Shown piece by piece: positions 9,004-18,278 of a stretch of DNA of 64,000 nt; the stretch's first letter is position 1, and the number at the start of each line of letters is the position of its first letter. A model generated the notes under the pieces. It ran no database searches and had not been told where the DNA came from. It worked only from the letters and a program-made list of their open reading frames with translations. This DNA comes from Pseudoxanthomonas dokdonensis (lineage in GTDB: Bacteria > Pseudomonadota > Gammaproteobacteria > Xanthomonadales > Xanthomonadaceae): contig NZ_LDJL01000015.1 in NCBI RefSeq assembly GCF_001431405.1, forward strand, positions 1 through 64,000, given 5' to 3'. The translations under genes and the position numbers were made by a program.

Positions 9004-9573
9004 ATGAACCGCTATCTACTGAGCACCGTGCTGGTTGCCGTCACCGCACTCGGTGGCTGCGCCACCTATGACTACCGTGGCAGCAGTGCGCCCGGTGGTT
9101 ACTACTATGGCCGCCCCACCACCACCTATTCCGGTGGCTCCATCGGCCTGTACGGCAATGGCTACTATGGTTACGGCGGTGGCTATGGCGGCTACTACGG
9201 CTACCCGGGCTACGGCTACAACCGCTGGTATGGTCCGGGCTACGTCAACCCGTACTACCCGGGCTACCGGCCAGCGCCGCGCCCGCCACACCGCCCCGGC
9301 CACCCGGATGGCAGGCCTGACCGCCCGGATCACCGGCCGGACCATGGCAACAACAGCGGCAAGCCACCGTGGCGCGACCCCACCAACGGTGCCTGGCAGG
9401 GCCGTGGCGATGTGCCGCGTCGCCCGAACCCGCGGCCTCGCACCACGGTCCGACCGGTCGAGCCGACCCAGGCCGCCCCCCGTGTCCAGGGCCCGCGGCT
9501 GCGCGAGATGCCGGTGCGCATCGTGCCCAAGGGCCGCCCCGGCAATCCCAGAATTCGCCAGGTCGAACAATAA
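9004..9573 (+). CDS. Gly/Tyr-rich then Pro/Arg-rich lipoprotein, unknown
   Basis: 189 residues from the ATG at 9004. The N-terminus is a lipoprotein signal MNRYLLSTVLVAVTALGGC with the Cys at residue 19. Residues about 22-80 are rich in Gly and Tyr (YYYGRPTTTYSGGS, then GYGG-type runs); residues 85-130 are rich in Pro, His, Arg and Asp (PDGRPDRPDHRPDHG); the tail is basic. An earlier ATG at 8956 has a better ribosome site but would bury the signal peptide. Low-complexity outer-membrane lipoprotein of no recognised function. The high isoelectric tail may bind anionic surface polymers (guess). Confidence 0.72.
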   Translation: MNRYLLSTVLVAVTALGGCATYDYRGSSAPGGYYYGRPTTTYSGGSIGLYGNGYYGYGGGYGGYYGYPGYGYNRWYGPGYVNPYYPGYRPAPRPPHRPGHPDGRPDRPDHRPDHGNNSGKPPWRDPTNGAWQGRGDVPRRPNPRPRTTVRPVEPTQAAPRVQGPRLREMPVRIVPKGRPGNPRIRQVEQ

Positions 9574-9660
9574 ACGCTTGATTTGCGCGTCCGTCCGTCG
9601 CAAGCTCCGGTCTGTGGATTGACCGGTTGCGTCGCTTTGTGACGTAATTGGGTTATATAC

Positions 9661-9782
9661 GGTTTATGTCGACGTCCCGTGGGGAAATCTGGATCCCCCC
9701 TGTTCCGGCCCCACTGGACGTCGGCGCCTACCCGCAGCGCGTATGTCGCGCGCAGCCAAAGCCCGGTAATTCCGGGCTTTTT
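9661..9782 (+). ncRNA. candidate C-rich small RNA
   Basis: About 120 nt in the lipoprotein-mnmG gap. A TATATA box at 9654-9659 precedes it. Three hairpins are visible. Stem I: GACGTCC (9671-9677) with GGACGTC (9716-9722), extended by GTGGGG (9679-9684) with CCCCAC (9709-9714), and an inner hairpin CTGGA/TCCGG that exposes the loop TCCCCCCTGT (9694-9703). Stem II: GCGCG/CGCGC at 9737-9751. Stem III is an intrinsic terminator, AAGCCCGG/CCGGGCTT then T run at 9758-9782. Exposed C-rich loops recall the Xanthomonas sRNA sX13, which pairs with G-rich ribosome sites; identity with sX13 is not shown. Confidence 0.5.
9758..9782 (+). terminator. Rho-independent terminator
   Basis: AAAGCCCGG (9758-9766), short AT loop, CCGGGCTTT, then TT. 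It ends the candidate small RNA and would also stop read-through from the lipoprotein gene. Confidence 0.8.
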
Positions 9783-9811
9783 CATGTCCGAAGCGGTATC
9801 CTGCGTGCGCG

Positions 9812-9847
9812 AAAAAAGGGGCCGATAGTCCCCCGACTATCGGCCCC
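9812..9847 (-). terminator. strong hairpin followed by T6 on the minus strand
   Basis: Perfect 12-bp stem GGGGCCGATAGT / ACTATCGGCCCC with a 6-nt loop (CCCCCG on plus, CGGGGG on minus). On the minus strand it is followed by TTTTTT (9817-9812). It has the form of a minus-strand terminator although no minus-strand gene is visible between it and mnmG. Confidence 0.7.
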
Positions 9848-10006
9848 TCGGCATCCCCGTCATGCGCATGGCTGGCCCCTGTTCCAATTCCAGCCTGCGC
9901 CCCTGAACGCTTGCCACGACGGGTGCATGATGTACGTAGCATGAAGCGTGCCAACCTGGCCGAGCATGCGTTCCGGTTTGTTCCTAGACCCGCTGGTGCA
10001 GATTCC

Positions 10007-11896
10007 ATGAGTTCCGATTTCCATCGCTACGACGTCATCATCATCGGTGGTGGCCATGCCGGTACCGAGGCCGCTCTGGCGTCGGCGCGTGCTGGCGCGC
10101 GCACGTTGTTGCTGACCCACAACATGGAAACGGTGGGCGCGATGAGCTGCAACCCGGCCATCGGCGGCATCGGCAAAGGCCATCTGGTCAAGGAGATCGA
10201 TGCGCTGGGCGGGGTCATGGCGCTGGCCGCCGACCGCGCCGGCATCCAGTGGCGCACGCTGAATGCCTCGAAGGGGCCGGCGGTGCGGGCGACCCGCTGC
10301 CAGGCCGATCGCAATCTGTACCGCAGCGCCATCCGCCAGGCGGTGGAGGCGCAGCCGGGGCTGACGGTTTTCCAGGCCGCGGTCGATGACCTGGTCATCG
10401 AGAACGGTCGTGTCCGCGCCGCAATCACCCAGACCGGCCTGCGCTTCGACGCCGCCGCGGTGGTGCTGACCGCAGGTACCTTCCTGGCCGGCAAAATCCA
10501 TGTCGGCCAGACCCAGTACGCGGCCGGTCGCGCTGGCGATCCGCCGGCCACGGCATTGGCGCAGAAACTGCGCGAAGGCCTGTTCAACGTCGATCGGCTG
10601 AAGACCGGCACGCCGCCGCGCATCGATGGCCGTTCGCTGGACTACAGCGTGATGGAAGAGCAGCCCGGCGACACGCCGATGCCGGTGATGTCGTTCATCG
10701 GCCAGGCCAGCGATCATCCGCGCCAGGTGTCGTGCTGGATCACCCATACCAGCGAGCGTACCCACGAGATCATCCGCAATGCGCTGCATCGTTCGCCGAT
10801 GTACAGCGGCCAGATCGAAGGTATCGGCCCGCGCTATTGCCCCTCGATCGAAGACAAGGTGGTGCGCTTCGCCGAAAAGGCCAGCCACCAGATCTTCGTC
10901 GAACCCGAAGGCCTGGACGTGGCTGAAATCTATCCCAACGGCATTTCCACTTCGCTGCCGTTCGACGTGCAACTGGACATGGTCCGCAGCATGCGCGGCT
11001 TCGAGCGCGCGCACATCACCCGGCCCGGTTATGCGATCGAATACGACTTCTTTGATCCGCGCGGGCTGAAGCCATCGCTGGAAACCAAGGCCGTGCAGGG
11101 GTTGTTCTTCGCCGGTCAGATCAACGGCACCACCGGGTACGAGGAAGCCGCGGCGCAAGGGCTGGTAGCGGGCCTGAATGCCGCGCGCCAGGTGCAGGAT
11201 CTGCCGGCCTGGAGCCCACGCCGTGATGAAGCCTATATCGGCGTGCTGATCGATGATTTGATCACTCATGGCACCAACGAACCGTACCGGATGTTCACCA
11301 GTCGCGCCGAGTATCGCTTGCAGTTGCGCGAGGACAACGCCGATCTGCGCCTGACCGAGACCGGGCGCGAACTGGGCCTGGTCAACGATGAACGCTGGCA
11401 GGCGTTTGCCGGCAAGCGTGAAGCCATCGCCCGTGAAAGCCAGCGTCTGGCCGCCTTGTGGGCGACGCCGGCCAATGCGTTGGGGCGCGAACTGGAAGCC
11501 ACGCTGGGCGTCAGCGTCAGCCGCGAAACCAACGTGCTGGACCTGATCAAGCGTCCCGAACTCGACTACGCCAGATTGATGCAGCTGCCATCGCTGGGCC
11601 CGGCAGTCGACGACGCCAAGGTCGCCGAGCAGGTCGAAATCGGGGTCAAGTACGCTGGCTATCTGGATCGCCAGCGCGAAGAAATCCAGCGTCAGCAGCG
11701 CAACGAGAACACGCCGATTGCCGAGGATTTCGATTACGCCAGCGTGCGTGGCCTGTCGGCGGAAGTGCAGCAGAAGCTGGAGCGGGTACGCCCGGCCACC
11801 GTCGGCCAGGCCCAGCGCATCCCCGGCATGACCCCGGCGGCGGTTTCACTGCTGCTGGTGCACCTGACCCGCGCCCGCCGCAGCAAGGTCGCCTGA
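10007..11896 (+). CDS. mnmG: tRNA uridine 5-carboxymethylaminomethyl modification enzyme MnmG
   Basis: 629 residues, the standard family length, from the ATG at 10007 ([16 protein letters not shown]); the frame is open 32 codons earlier but the extension is not family-like. FAD and NADH-using partner of MnmE, modifies U34 of several tRNAs. FAD motif [20 protein letters not shown]; other landmarks [24 protein letters not shown], the Cys-containing FSRLKTG-like stretch [13 protein letters not shown], and [21 protein letters not shown]. The leader carries two strong hairpins. MnmE is not in this window. Confidence 0.97.
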   Translation: MSSDFHRYDVIIIGGGHAGTEAALASARAGARTLLLTHNMETVGAMSCNPAIGGIGKGHLVKEIDALGGVMALAADRAGIQWRTLNASKGPAVRATRCQADRNLYRSAIRQAVEAQPGLTVFQAAVDDLVIENGRVRAAITQTGLRFDAAAVVLTAGTFLAGKIHVGQTQYAAGRAGDPPATALAQKLREGLFNVDRLKTGTPPRIDGRSLDYSVMEEQPGDTPMPVMSFIGQASDHPRQVSCWITHTSERTHEIIRNALHRSPMYSGQIEGIGPRYCPSIEDKVVRFAEKASHQIFVEPEGLDVAEIYPNGISTSLPFDVQLDMVRSMRGFERAHITRPGYAIEYDFFDPRGLKPSLETKAVQGLFFAGQINGTTGYEEAAAQGLVAGLNAARQVQDLPAWSPRRDEAYIGVLIDDLITHGTNEPYRMFTSRAEYRLQLREDNADLRLTETGRELGLVNDERWQAFAGKREAIARESQRLAALWATPANALGRELEATLGVSVSRETNVLDLIKRPELDYARLMQLPSLGPAVDDAKVAEQVEIGVKYAGYLDRQREEIQRQQRNENTPIAEDFDYASVRGLSAEVQQKLERVRPATVGQAQRIPGMTPAAVSLLLVHLTRARRSKVA

Positions 11897-11914
11897 TCGC
11901 GCAGGTCTGCTCTC

Positions 11915-12002
11915 GTAGAGCGGAGCTTGCTCCGCTGGAGAATCCCTCATCCGATAGAAACACCGACGTCGCGGAAAGGCAGCGGAGCAAGCTCCGCTCT
12001 AC
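11915..12002. repeat. GTAG palindrome pair (SMAG/REP-like), B-B type
   Basis: Two 22-bp units in inverted orientation: forward GTAGAGCGGAGCTTGC... at 11915-11936 and its reverse complement at 11981-12002, 44 bp apart. Each unit is itself a hairpin (GCGGAG/CTCCGC). They lie between the ends of mnmG and the convergent Oxidored-like gene, whose stop codon TAG is part of the second unit. Confidence 0.9.
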
Positions 12003-12178
12003 GCCAGGTCGGGGTGGCGGCGTTTCCATGCCGCCAACTGCTCGCGGTATTGCTGCATCTGTTCCGCATACAGATCGTAGACGCAGATCGGACAGCCACT
12101 TTCGCAACAATCGCTGGGCAGTGGCTTTTCCGGTTCCTGCGGCCGTGGATCATCGTCGTGATGGCCGGACGATTGCAT
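11999..12178 (-). CDS. small Oxidored-like Cys-rich protein
   Basis: 59 residues from the ATG at 12178. The core DCCESGCPICVYDLY matches the Oxidored-like domain (CC-x-SGC-x2-C-V-x-D-x-Y), followed by a helical part EQMQQYREQLAAWKRRHP. The domain is common in proteobacteria as a stand-alone small protein and is thought to be metal- or redox-related, without a proven reaction. It begins 10 bp after the peptidase stop, so it is probably cotranscribed. Its TAG stop is supplied by the GTAG head of the neighbouring repeat. Confidence 0.8.
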   Translation of the reverse strand: MQSSGHHDDDPRPQEPEKPLPSDCCESGCPICVYDLYAEQMQQYREQLAAWKRRHPDLA

Positions 12179-12188
12179 GGCGGTGGTG

Positions 12189-14327
12189 TCAGTCGACCTG
12201 CATTTCCTGCAGCAGGTGCGGGGCCGGATAGACCTTGGCCAGCAGCCAGCGCAGGTAACGCATGTCGACGTGCACGGCACGCTTGTAGCGCGGGTCGAAC
12301 ATCCAGCTGGCGCTGACCGCTTCCCAGTTGCTGTCGAAGTTCAGCCCGATCAACTCGCCGTTGGCATTCAACACCGGTGACCCGGAATTACCGCCAGTGG
12401 TGTCGAGGTTGGTCAGGAAATTGACCGTCTGCGTTTGCAGCACGGGATCAGCGGTATCACCAAAGTCGCCCTTGGCAATCGCGTCCAGCAATCGCTTGGG
12501 GGCATCGAACGGTACCTGGTTGGTGTTCTTTTCGACGATACCGGCCACGGTGGTCACCGGTGCGTAAGTGACCGCGTCGCGTGCCTGCAGGCTTTCCAGC
12601 GTGCCGTAGCTGATCCGCAAGGTGCGATTGGCATCGGGATACAGGGCGCGTCCCTGCGATTTGCGCCAGTCGAACAAGGCATGCATATAGGCCGGACGCA
12701 GGCGTAGATCCTCGCCTTCCCAGGTCTTGCGCTGCTGTTCCAGGCTCAATTGCGCCGGAATCAATCGTGCTGCCAGATCAATCAGCGGGTCCGGCTGCAT
12801 CGGCTGGCCTTCGCGGGCGGCGGCGAAGCGCGACAGGCGCTGCGCTTCCTGATCCAGCGTGGTCGTGGCGTACAGCTTGTCCAGCGCGCTGGCCAGTTGC
12901 GCCGGCGTACGGCCGAAGGCCTGGTCGAACTCGGCCACGCGCTGGTTCTCCGGCAGCTGCTGATAGCGGCCGAGCAGGGCGGCCAGCAGTGCCTTCTCGA
13001 CCTGTGGTGAGTAACGTCGCTGGACCTGCTTGAGGAAGGCCTCGATATTGTTCCAGTCGCGTTGCTGGTAGCCACTTTCGCGCTGCGCGTCAGGCTTCTG
13101 CGATTCCACCTGCAACCGTTGCAGCATCAGCGCCGAGCGCATCAGCTGGCTCTGGCTGCCGAACACGTTGAGCAGGAATTCGCGATCCCGCAGCGCGGTC
13201 TGTTCGGCCAGCAGTGTCGACAGCTGCTCGATGGCGGCGCGATCATCGGCATCGGTCTGCGCCAGCATGCCGCGCTCGTCGGCAGCACGCACCGCGACCG
13301 CCTGGCTGCGCTGCAGGCCGAGCAGTTCGCCGGCCGCGCGCTTGCTGTTGTTCTTCAGCGATTGCAGCTGTGAGGCATAGCGGGTGCGGGCGTCGGCATC
13401 GGCCTTGCCTTGTTGCTCGATGATGTCAATCAACTGGTCGAAGACCTGCACCCGCTGTGGCAGCACATGATTGACCTGGTTGTCGAACTCGGCCGCGGTG
13501 CGGTGGCGATAGGTCACCCCCGGATAGCCAGCCAGCATCGCGAAATCGCCTTCGCGCGGCCCGTTCTTGGCCATCTGCAGATGGGCTGGTGGCTGATACG
13601 GTACGTTGTCGGCGCTGTAGTCGGCGGGCTGGCCATCCTTGCCGACGTAGGCGCGCAGCAGGGTGAAGTCGCCGGTGTGACGCGGCCACATGAAGTTGTC
13701 GATTTCGTCGCCGTAATTGCCAATCGCACGCGGCGGCGCATAGACCAGCCGGATGTCGCGCAGTTCCAGTTGCTTGATCCGGTAGAAGTCGGTGCCGTAG
13801 TACATGTCGGCCACGCTGCAGCGATAGCCGGGCTGGCTTTCGCACTCGCTGACCAGGCGTTTACTGGCGGCGTCGACGGCATCGAAGTAGTCGCGACCGG
13901 ATTTGCCACGCGCCTCCTTCAATACCTCGTCGGTGACCTTGTCGAAAGCAACGGTGACCAGTACCCGGTAATCCGGATTGGCCGGCAGTTCGGCGCTGCG
14001 GTCGGCGGCGATGTAACCGTTGTCGATCAGATTGTTGTCCGGCTTGCTGTTGTACTGGATGACACCGTAGGCGACATGGTGGTTGGTCAACAGCAGACCC
14101 TGGTCGGAAACGAACGAGCCGGTGCCACCACCGACCCGGACCACCGCGTTCAGCGGTGCGGCGGTCAGATCCGACAGTTGCGCCGGATCCCCCTTGAAAC
14201 CGGCGCTGCGCAGTTCCGACGCCAGCTGCGGCATCTGCGAGGGCATCCACATGCCTTCAAACGCCTGCGCCGGCGCGGACAAGGCGATGCCGATGGCGAG
14301 GGCGGACAGCGACCAACGTTGATTCAT
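12189..14327 (-). CDS. S46 family dipeptidyl peptidase, DPP11-like
   Basis: 712 residues from the ATG at 14327 (MNQRWSLSALAIG), with a cleavable signal ending APAQA near residue 22. Periplasmic serine exopeptidase that removes N-terminal dipeptides. The His of the triad is in LLTNHHVAYG (His84); the nucleophile is Ser648 in TGGNSGSPV. The residue 18 positions after the nucleophile, which sets S1 preference, is Ser666 (GLNFDSNWE); Gly there marks DPP7 (hydrophobic P1), Arg or Ser marks DPP11 (Asp/Glu P1). A DPP11 assignment is therefore inferred. Xanthomonadaceae relatives such as Pseudoxanthomonas DAP BII are well studied. Confidence 0.93.
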   Translation of the reverse strand: MNQRWSLSALAIGIALSAPAQAFEGMWMPSQMPQLASELRSAGFKGDPAQLSDLTAAPLNAVVRVGGGTGSFVSDQGLLLTNHHVAYGVIQYNSKPDNNLIDNGYIAADRSAELPANPDYRVLVTVAFDKVTDEVLKEARGKSGRDYFDAVDAASKRLVSECESQPGYRCSVADMYYGTDFYRIKQLELRDIRLVYAPPRAIGNYGDEIDNFMWPRHTGDFTLLRAYVGKDGQPADYSADNVPYQPPAHLQMAKNGPREGDFAMLAGYPGVTYRHRTAAEFDNQVNHVLPQRVQVFDQLIDIIEQQGKADADARTRYASQLQSLKNNSKRAAGELLGLQRSQAVAVRAADERGMLAQTDADDRAAIEQLSTLLAEQTALRDREFLLNVFGSQSQLMRSALMLQRLQVESQKPDAQRESGYQQRDWNNIEAFLKQVQRRYSPQVEKALLAALLGRYQQLPENQRVAEFDQAFGRTPAQLASALDKLYATTTLDQEAQRLSRFAAAREGQPMQPDPLIDLAARLIPAQLSLEQQRKTWEGEDLRLRPAYMHALFDWRKSQGRALYPDANRTLRISYGTLESLQARDAVTYAPVTTVAGIVEKNTNQVPFDAPKRLLDAIAKGDFGDTADPVLQTQTVNFLTNLDTTGGNSGSPVLNANGELIGLNFDSNWEAVSASWMFDPRYKRAVHVDMRYLRWLLAKVYPAPHLLQEMQVD

Positions 14328-14458
14328 GATGGATTTCCAGCGGTTTTGACAATCGATGACGATAGCGGTCGCGGCGGCCAGCGGCAATCGGGCTTTGGCC
14401 GCTTGCGCGGCAGAACGATAGTGGCTAGTGCCCCACGCATTCGAACGGGACGACGCGG

Positions 14459-17400
14459 CTATTTCTCGCGTCGCCAGTTGATCGAACCGCGGGTCTCGAT
14501 GGTGCTGGTCTCGACTTCAGCATCGAAGCCCTTGCGCAGCAGGTACTTGAGCGTGACCACCGAGCCCAGGCCGATGGTCGAGACGCCGTAGCTGACGTAC
14601 AGCTTGGGCGACAGGTACTTGCCGACGCCGAACACAGAGCCGCCGACCGTTCGCGATTCCAGCACGCCGGCATCATCCAGGCCGATGCGGGCACCGAGCT
14701 GCGAGGCAAGCAGGCCGGCCCCGGCCGACAGCGCGGTCGATGCCGCGTTTATCTGCTGGCTTTCATCACTGCTGGCGGTGCTCAGCGAACGGCCGAGGAC
14801 CAGATAGGACAAGGCCTCGCTCTCGCTGGTGGCCGGGTCTGACCAGACCGTTGCACGCGGTCGCTGCGCGCGGCCGGTGACATCGATGCCGGCGGTAACG
14901 TCGGCACTGACGATTTCACGCTGGGCGCGGATGTCGATGCGTGGATCGGAGACCGGATTGTTGCTCCAGGTCAGCGCGCCACGGGTGATGTCCAGTTTCT
15001 GGCCATACGCTTCGTAGCGGCCTTCCACATCGAGCCGGCCCTGCGCCAGCATTTCCTGGCCTTGCCGCGAGCGTACGTTGAGAGTGCCGGTGAGCGCACC
15101 TTCCAGGCCATAGCCTTTCAGTTTGACGTCATCGCCCAGGCTGATCGCCAGTTGCAGGTCCAGTGGCGAATCCGGGGCCTGTTCCGGATCCACCGGATCC
15201 AGCACCACCACGTCGGGCGAGGCCGATACGCCCTGGCTGAGGCGTTCAACGTCGATCAGCGCCGACGGCACGGTCACCTCGCCACGCACCTGGATGCTGT
15301 TGTCGACCAGGCTGACCACGATATCCGGCGAGGCGACCGCACGCAGATCCGGGGTGTCGGAGACCAGCAGATTGTCGCCGCTGATGTGGAACACCAGCGG
15401 CGTGGTGGTGTTGTTCCAGCCCAGGCTGCCGTCGAGGTTGAGCAGGCCTTCGCCGGTCTTGACCGTGCCGCGGATGCTGGCACTGCCATCGGCCAGCGCG
15501 GTCAGGTCGACGTTGCCTTCGGACAGCGCGATGCCAAGCGATGGCAGCTCGGCGTTGAAGCCGGTCAGCGTGGCTTCGCCGCTGAGCGCCGGTTGCCCGC
15601 GGCTGCCGGCAAGTCCGATATGACCGGCCAGCACGCCGGTCGGCTGCACCAGATCCGGCGAGAACAGTTCCATCCACACCAGTCGCGAATTGTTGAAGTA
15701 CAGATCACCACTTAGCGGCGAGGTCGGATCCCAGCCGGTATCGAACGTCGCATCGACATAGCCGTCGCCCTGGAAACCGGTGCCAAGGCGGCCTTCGATG
15801 CGTTGCGGAGTAAACGTGGCATCGATACTGAAATGATCGTAACGGATCACTTCGCCGCGACGGCTGTGACCCTGCACCGCCTTGCCGACGCGCAATGCGC
15901 CCTCCATCGAGGCGACATGCACTTCGCCAGCCCAGGCATTGCCTTGCGGACGCAGGCTGGCATCCAAGCTGACCTCGCCACGCAGGTTGAGGGGCGCGCC
16001 CTGCGGTTGGGGCAACCACGGGTTGACCAGGGTCAGCGGCAGTGCATCGGCCTGTACGCTGAGCCCGGTCTTTGGCCAATCGGCGACCACGCACAGGTTG
16101 CCGCCGCCATTGGCGACCAGGCAGCTCTGGCTGAGGCTGAAGGCATTGCCCTGCTGGCTGAAATCGGCCGGCGCCTGCAACCGCCATTGCGCGCCCTTGG
16201 CCGGCACCAGCGTCAGCTGCTGCAACTGGCCGAGCCAGCGTGGCCCCTGTTTGCGTGCATGACCGTTGATGGCCACGTCCAGCAGTTCGCTCTGGGCATC
16301 GGCATCGATGGTGATGTCCTCGACGGCACCACTGAGATCCAGCCGCAATTGCTGCAACAGCAGACCGGCATTGACCGAAGTACCACGCACCGCCAGTTGT
16401 CCGTCACCACCACGCCAGGGCAACTTGCCGCGCACGCTGAGGGTTTCGGCGCTGTAACCTTCCCAGTTCAGGCCGTTGCCGGTCAGATCGCTGTCCAGGG
16501 TCGGCGCGTCGCGCGGACCGGTCAGCTTGATACTGCCAGCCAGTTGGCCGCTGCTGCCGGGCAGCAGATCCGACAGCAGCAGCGGCTGCAGCCGGGCATC
16601 GATATCCAGGGTCTTGCCAACGCTGCCTTCGGCCTGGACCCGGCTGCTGCCCAGGCTGAGCGCCAGTTCGCCGCGGCCGTGTTCGCCCTGCAGCGCGAAC
16701 TTGCCATGGCCACTCAAGGCGCGGCCACGCAGTTGCCCACTGAGCTTGGGGATATCGGCGGTGGCGTCGATGCCGCCGTCGTCGCGCAGTTGCCCCTGGC
16801 TGGCGATCTGGCCGGAGACATTGCCCTGCCAGCCACTGAGGAAATATCCCGGATCAAACCCGGCCAGGGTGGCGCTGGCGTCCCAGTCCAGTCGCGGCGT
16901 CCAGCCGACGCGGCCTTCGGCATCGAGCGTCCCGGTTGGCATGCGTGCCTGCAACTGGTGCACTTGCGCCTGCTTGTCGTCGCCGCGGATGTCGAGCGCC
17001 AGTTCGGCCTGCTCACCGTCACGCTGCAGGCGTGCAGTGCCCTTGCTGGCCCAGTCCCTGAGCTGGCCGGCAATGCCCAGGTCGGCATCACCGGCAATCG
17101 CGGCTTCGCCTTCACCCCAGCGCACGCCGCGCGCGTTGACCGCGAACTTGAAACGCGGATTGCCGCTTTCACTGAAGTCGGCGGTGCCGCGCAGGCGCAC
17201 CCGCCCGTCCAGCAGTCGCACTACCAGCGGATGCACATCCAGCACCTGCTCTTTGATCGACAGCGTCGACGGTTCAATCATTGCTGACCACTGGCCCTGT
17301 TGCACGCGGCCACGCAAGTGGGTGCTGCCATCGGCACCATCGGCTTTCAGCGCGAACGACAACGGCAGCGATTCCTCGACTACGCCCAGCGCTGCCAGAT

Positions 17401-18274
17401 CCAGCTCGTCGCTGCGGCCATCCAGATGCCAGGTCGGTTGTTTGCGACCCTGTACGGTCATGGTCAGGCGCACTTCCTTGGGTGCATACCCGGCCACGGC
17501 GACAACCATGCGGTCGATATCGCCGCGTGCAACCAGACCCAGACGAGCCGGACGCTTGCCCAGTCCGCTGGCCGGGAACTGCGCGCTGAGCTTGAGCTGG
17601 GTCTTGTAGTCGTCGCCAGGCAGGTAGCCGCCATGCAGCTGGAAATCACCACGGTCGGTGTTGATGGCGACCTTGTCGGCGTGCACGTAGCCGTTGCCGA
17701 TGTCGATGCCGCCACGGACCTTGCGGATGTCGATCGTTGGCTGGCCGTCACTGCGGATGACGAAGCCATCGATTTTCAGATCATCGGCCTGGATCGCCAA
17801 TGGCATTTCGATTGCCGGCAGTACATCGGGCCAGCGTGGCAGTTCGAACGGTTCGTCGCTGGAAGGCATGTCCAGCATCGCGCCTTCGATTTCCATCGCA
17901 TCCAGGCGCAGCCGCTTGCCCAGCAACGGACGGATGTCGGGATCCAGATAGATGCGCTCGGCGCTGAAATGGATCTTGTCCCAGTGCAGATCGACACCGC
18001 GCAGGGTGAGCGGGCCTGCCAGCGGGCCTTCGACCTGTTTCCAGGTCAACGATGCATTGGCCGGCAAGCGTGCAACCACCTGCGACAGCAACACGTCGCG
18101 ACCGGCGACCGTCTGCAATAGCCAATAGGCCAGCACCAGCAACCCCAGCAACAGCACCGCCAGGCCGATGCCGCCGCGTACCGCCAGCCAACGCACGCGC
18201 GCGCGGCGACGTGCGCGCAGTTCGGCGATGCGTTGTTCGTGGGCGTCTGGCTGTGGAGTTGCTTCTGTGGCCAT
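14459..18274 (-). CDS. tamB: translocation and assembly module subunit TamB
   Basis: 1271 residues, the usual size. An N-terminal inner-membrane anchor (residues about 31-55, GGIGLAVLLLGLLVLAYWLL) is followed by a very long periplasmic beta-rich body and the C-terminal DUF490/TamB domain (TRGALTWSNNPVSDPRIDIRA, SEALSYLVLGRSL, VSYGVSTIG, ending in SINWRREK). TamB spans the periplasm and works with TamA in inserting outer-membrane proteins, and TamB-like proteins also move phospholipid. The start ATG is 4 bp after the TamA stop, so the two are one operon. Confidence 0.96.
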   Translation of the reverse strand: MATEATPQPDAHEQRIAELRARRRARVRWLAVRGGIGLAVLLLGLLVLAYWLLQTVAGRDVLLSQVVARLPANASLTWKQVEGPLAGPLTLRGVDLHWDKIHFSAERIYLDPDIRPLLGKRLRLDAMEIEGAMLDMPSSDEPFELPRWPDVLPAIEMPLAIQADDLKIDGFVIRSDGQPTIDIRKVRGGIDIGNGYVHADKVAINTDRGDFQLHGGYLPGDDYKTQLKLSAQFPASGLGKRPARLGLVARGDIDRMVVAVAGYAPKEVRLTMTVQGRKQPTWHLDGRSDELDLAALGVVEESLPLSFALKADGADGSTHLRGRVQQGQWSAMIEPSTLSIKEQVLDVHPLVVRLLDGRVRLRGTADFSESGNPRFKFAVNARGVRWGEGEAAIAGDADLGIAGQLRDWASKGTARLQRDGEQAELALDIRGDDKQAQVHQLQARMPTGTLDAEGRVGWTPRLDWDASATLAGFDPGYFLSGWQGNVSGQIASQGQLRDDGGIDATADIPKLSGQLRGRALSGHGKFALQGEHGRGELALSLGSSRVQAEGSVGKTLDIDARLQPLLLSDLLPGSSGQLAGSIKLTGPRDAPTLDSDLTGNGLNWEGYSAETLSVRGKLPWRGGDGQLAVRGTSVNAGLLLQQLRLDLSGAVEDITIDADAQSELLDVAINGHARKQGPRWLGQLQQLTLVPAKGAQWRLQAPADFSQQGNAFSLSQSCLVANGGGNLCVVADWPKTGLSVQADALPLTLVNPWLPQPQGAPLNLRGEVSLDASLRPQGNAWAGEVHVASMEGALRVGKAVQGHSRRGEVIRYDHFSIDATFTPQRIEGRLGTGFQGDGYVDATFDTGWDPTSPLSGDLYFNNSRLVWMELFSPDLVQPTGVLAGHIGLAGSRGQPALSGEATLTGFNAELPSLGIALSEGNVDLTALADGSASIRGTVKTGEGLLNLDGSLGWNNTTTPLVFHISGDNLLVSDTPDLRAVASPDIVVSLVDNSIQVRGEVTVPSALIDVERLSQGVSASPDVVVLDPVDPEQAPDSPLDLQLAISLGDDVKLKGYGLEGALTGTLNVRSRQGQEMLAQGRLDVEGRYEAYGQKLDITRGALTWSNNPVSDPRIDIRAQREIVSADVTAGIDVTGRAQRPRATVWSDPATSESEALSYLVLGRSLSTASSDESQQINAASTALSAGAGLLASQLGARIGLDDAGVLESRTVGGSVFGVGKYLSPKLYVSYGVSTIGLGSVVTLKYLLRKGFDAEVETSTIETRGSINWRREK

Positions 18275-18278
18275 CGGG

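Noticed and set aside
9860-11269. 469-codon minus-strand frame opposite mnmG
   Set aside because: Antisense to a conserved enzyme and no recognisable domain; it would also need the minus-strand terminator at 9812, which is only suggestive.
15803-17287. 494-codon plus-strand frame opposite tamB
   Set aside because: Antisense to the tamB body; no domain and no ribosome site.
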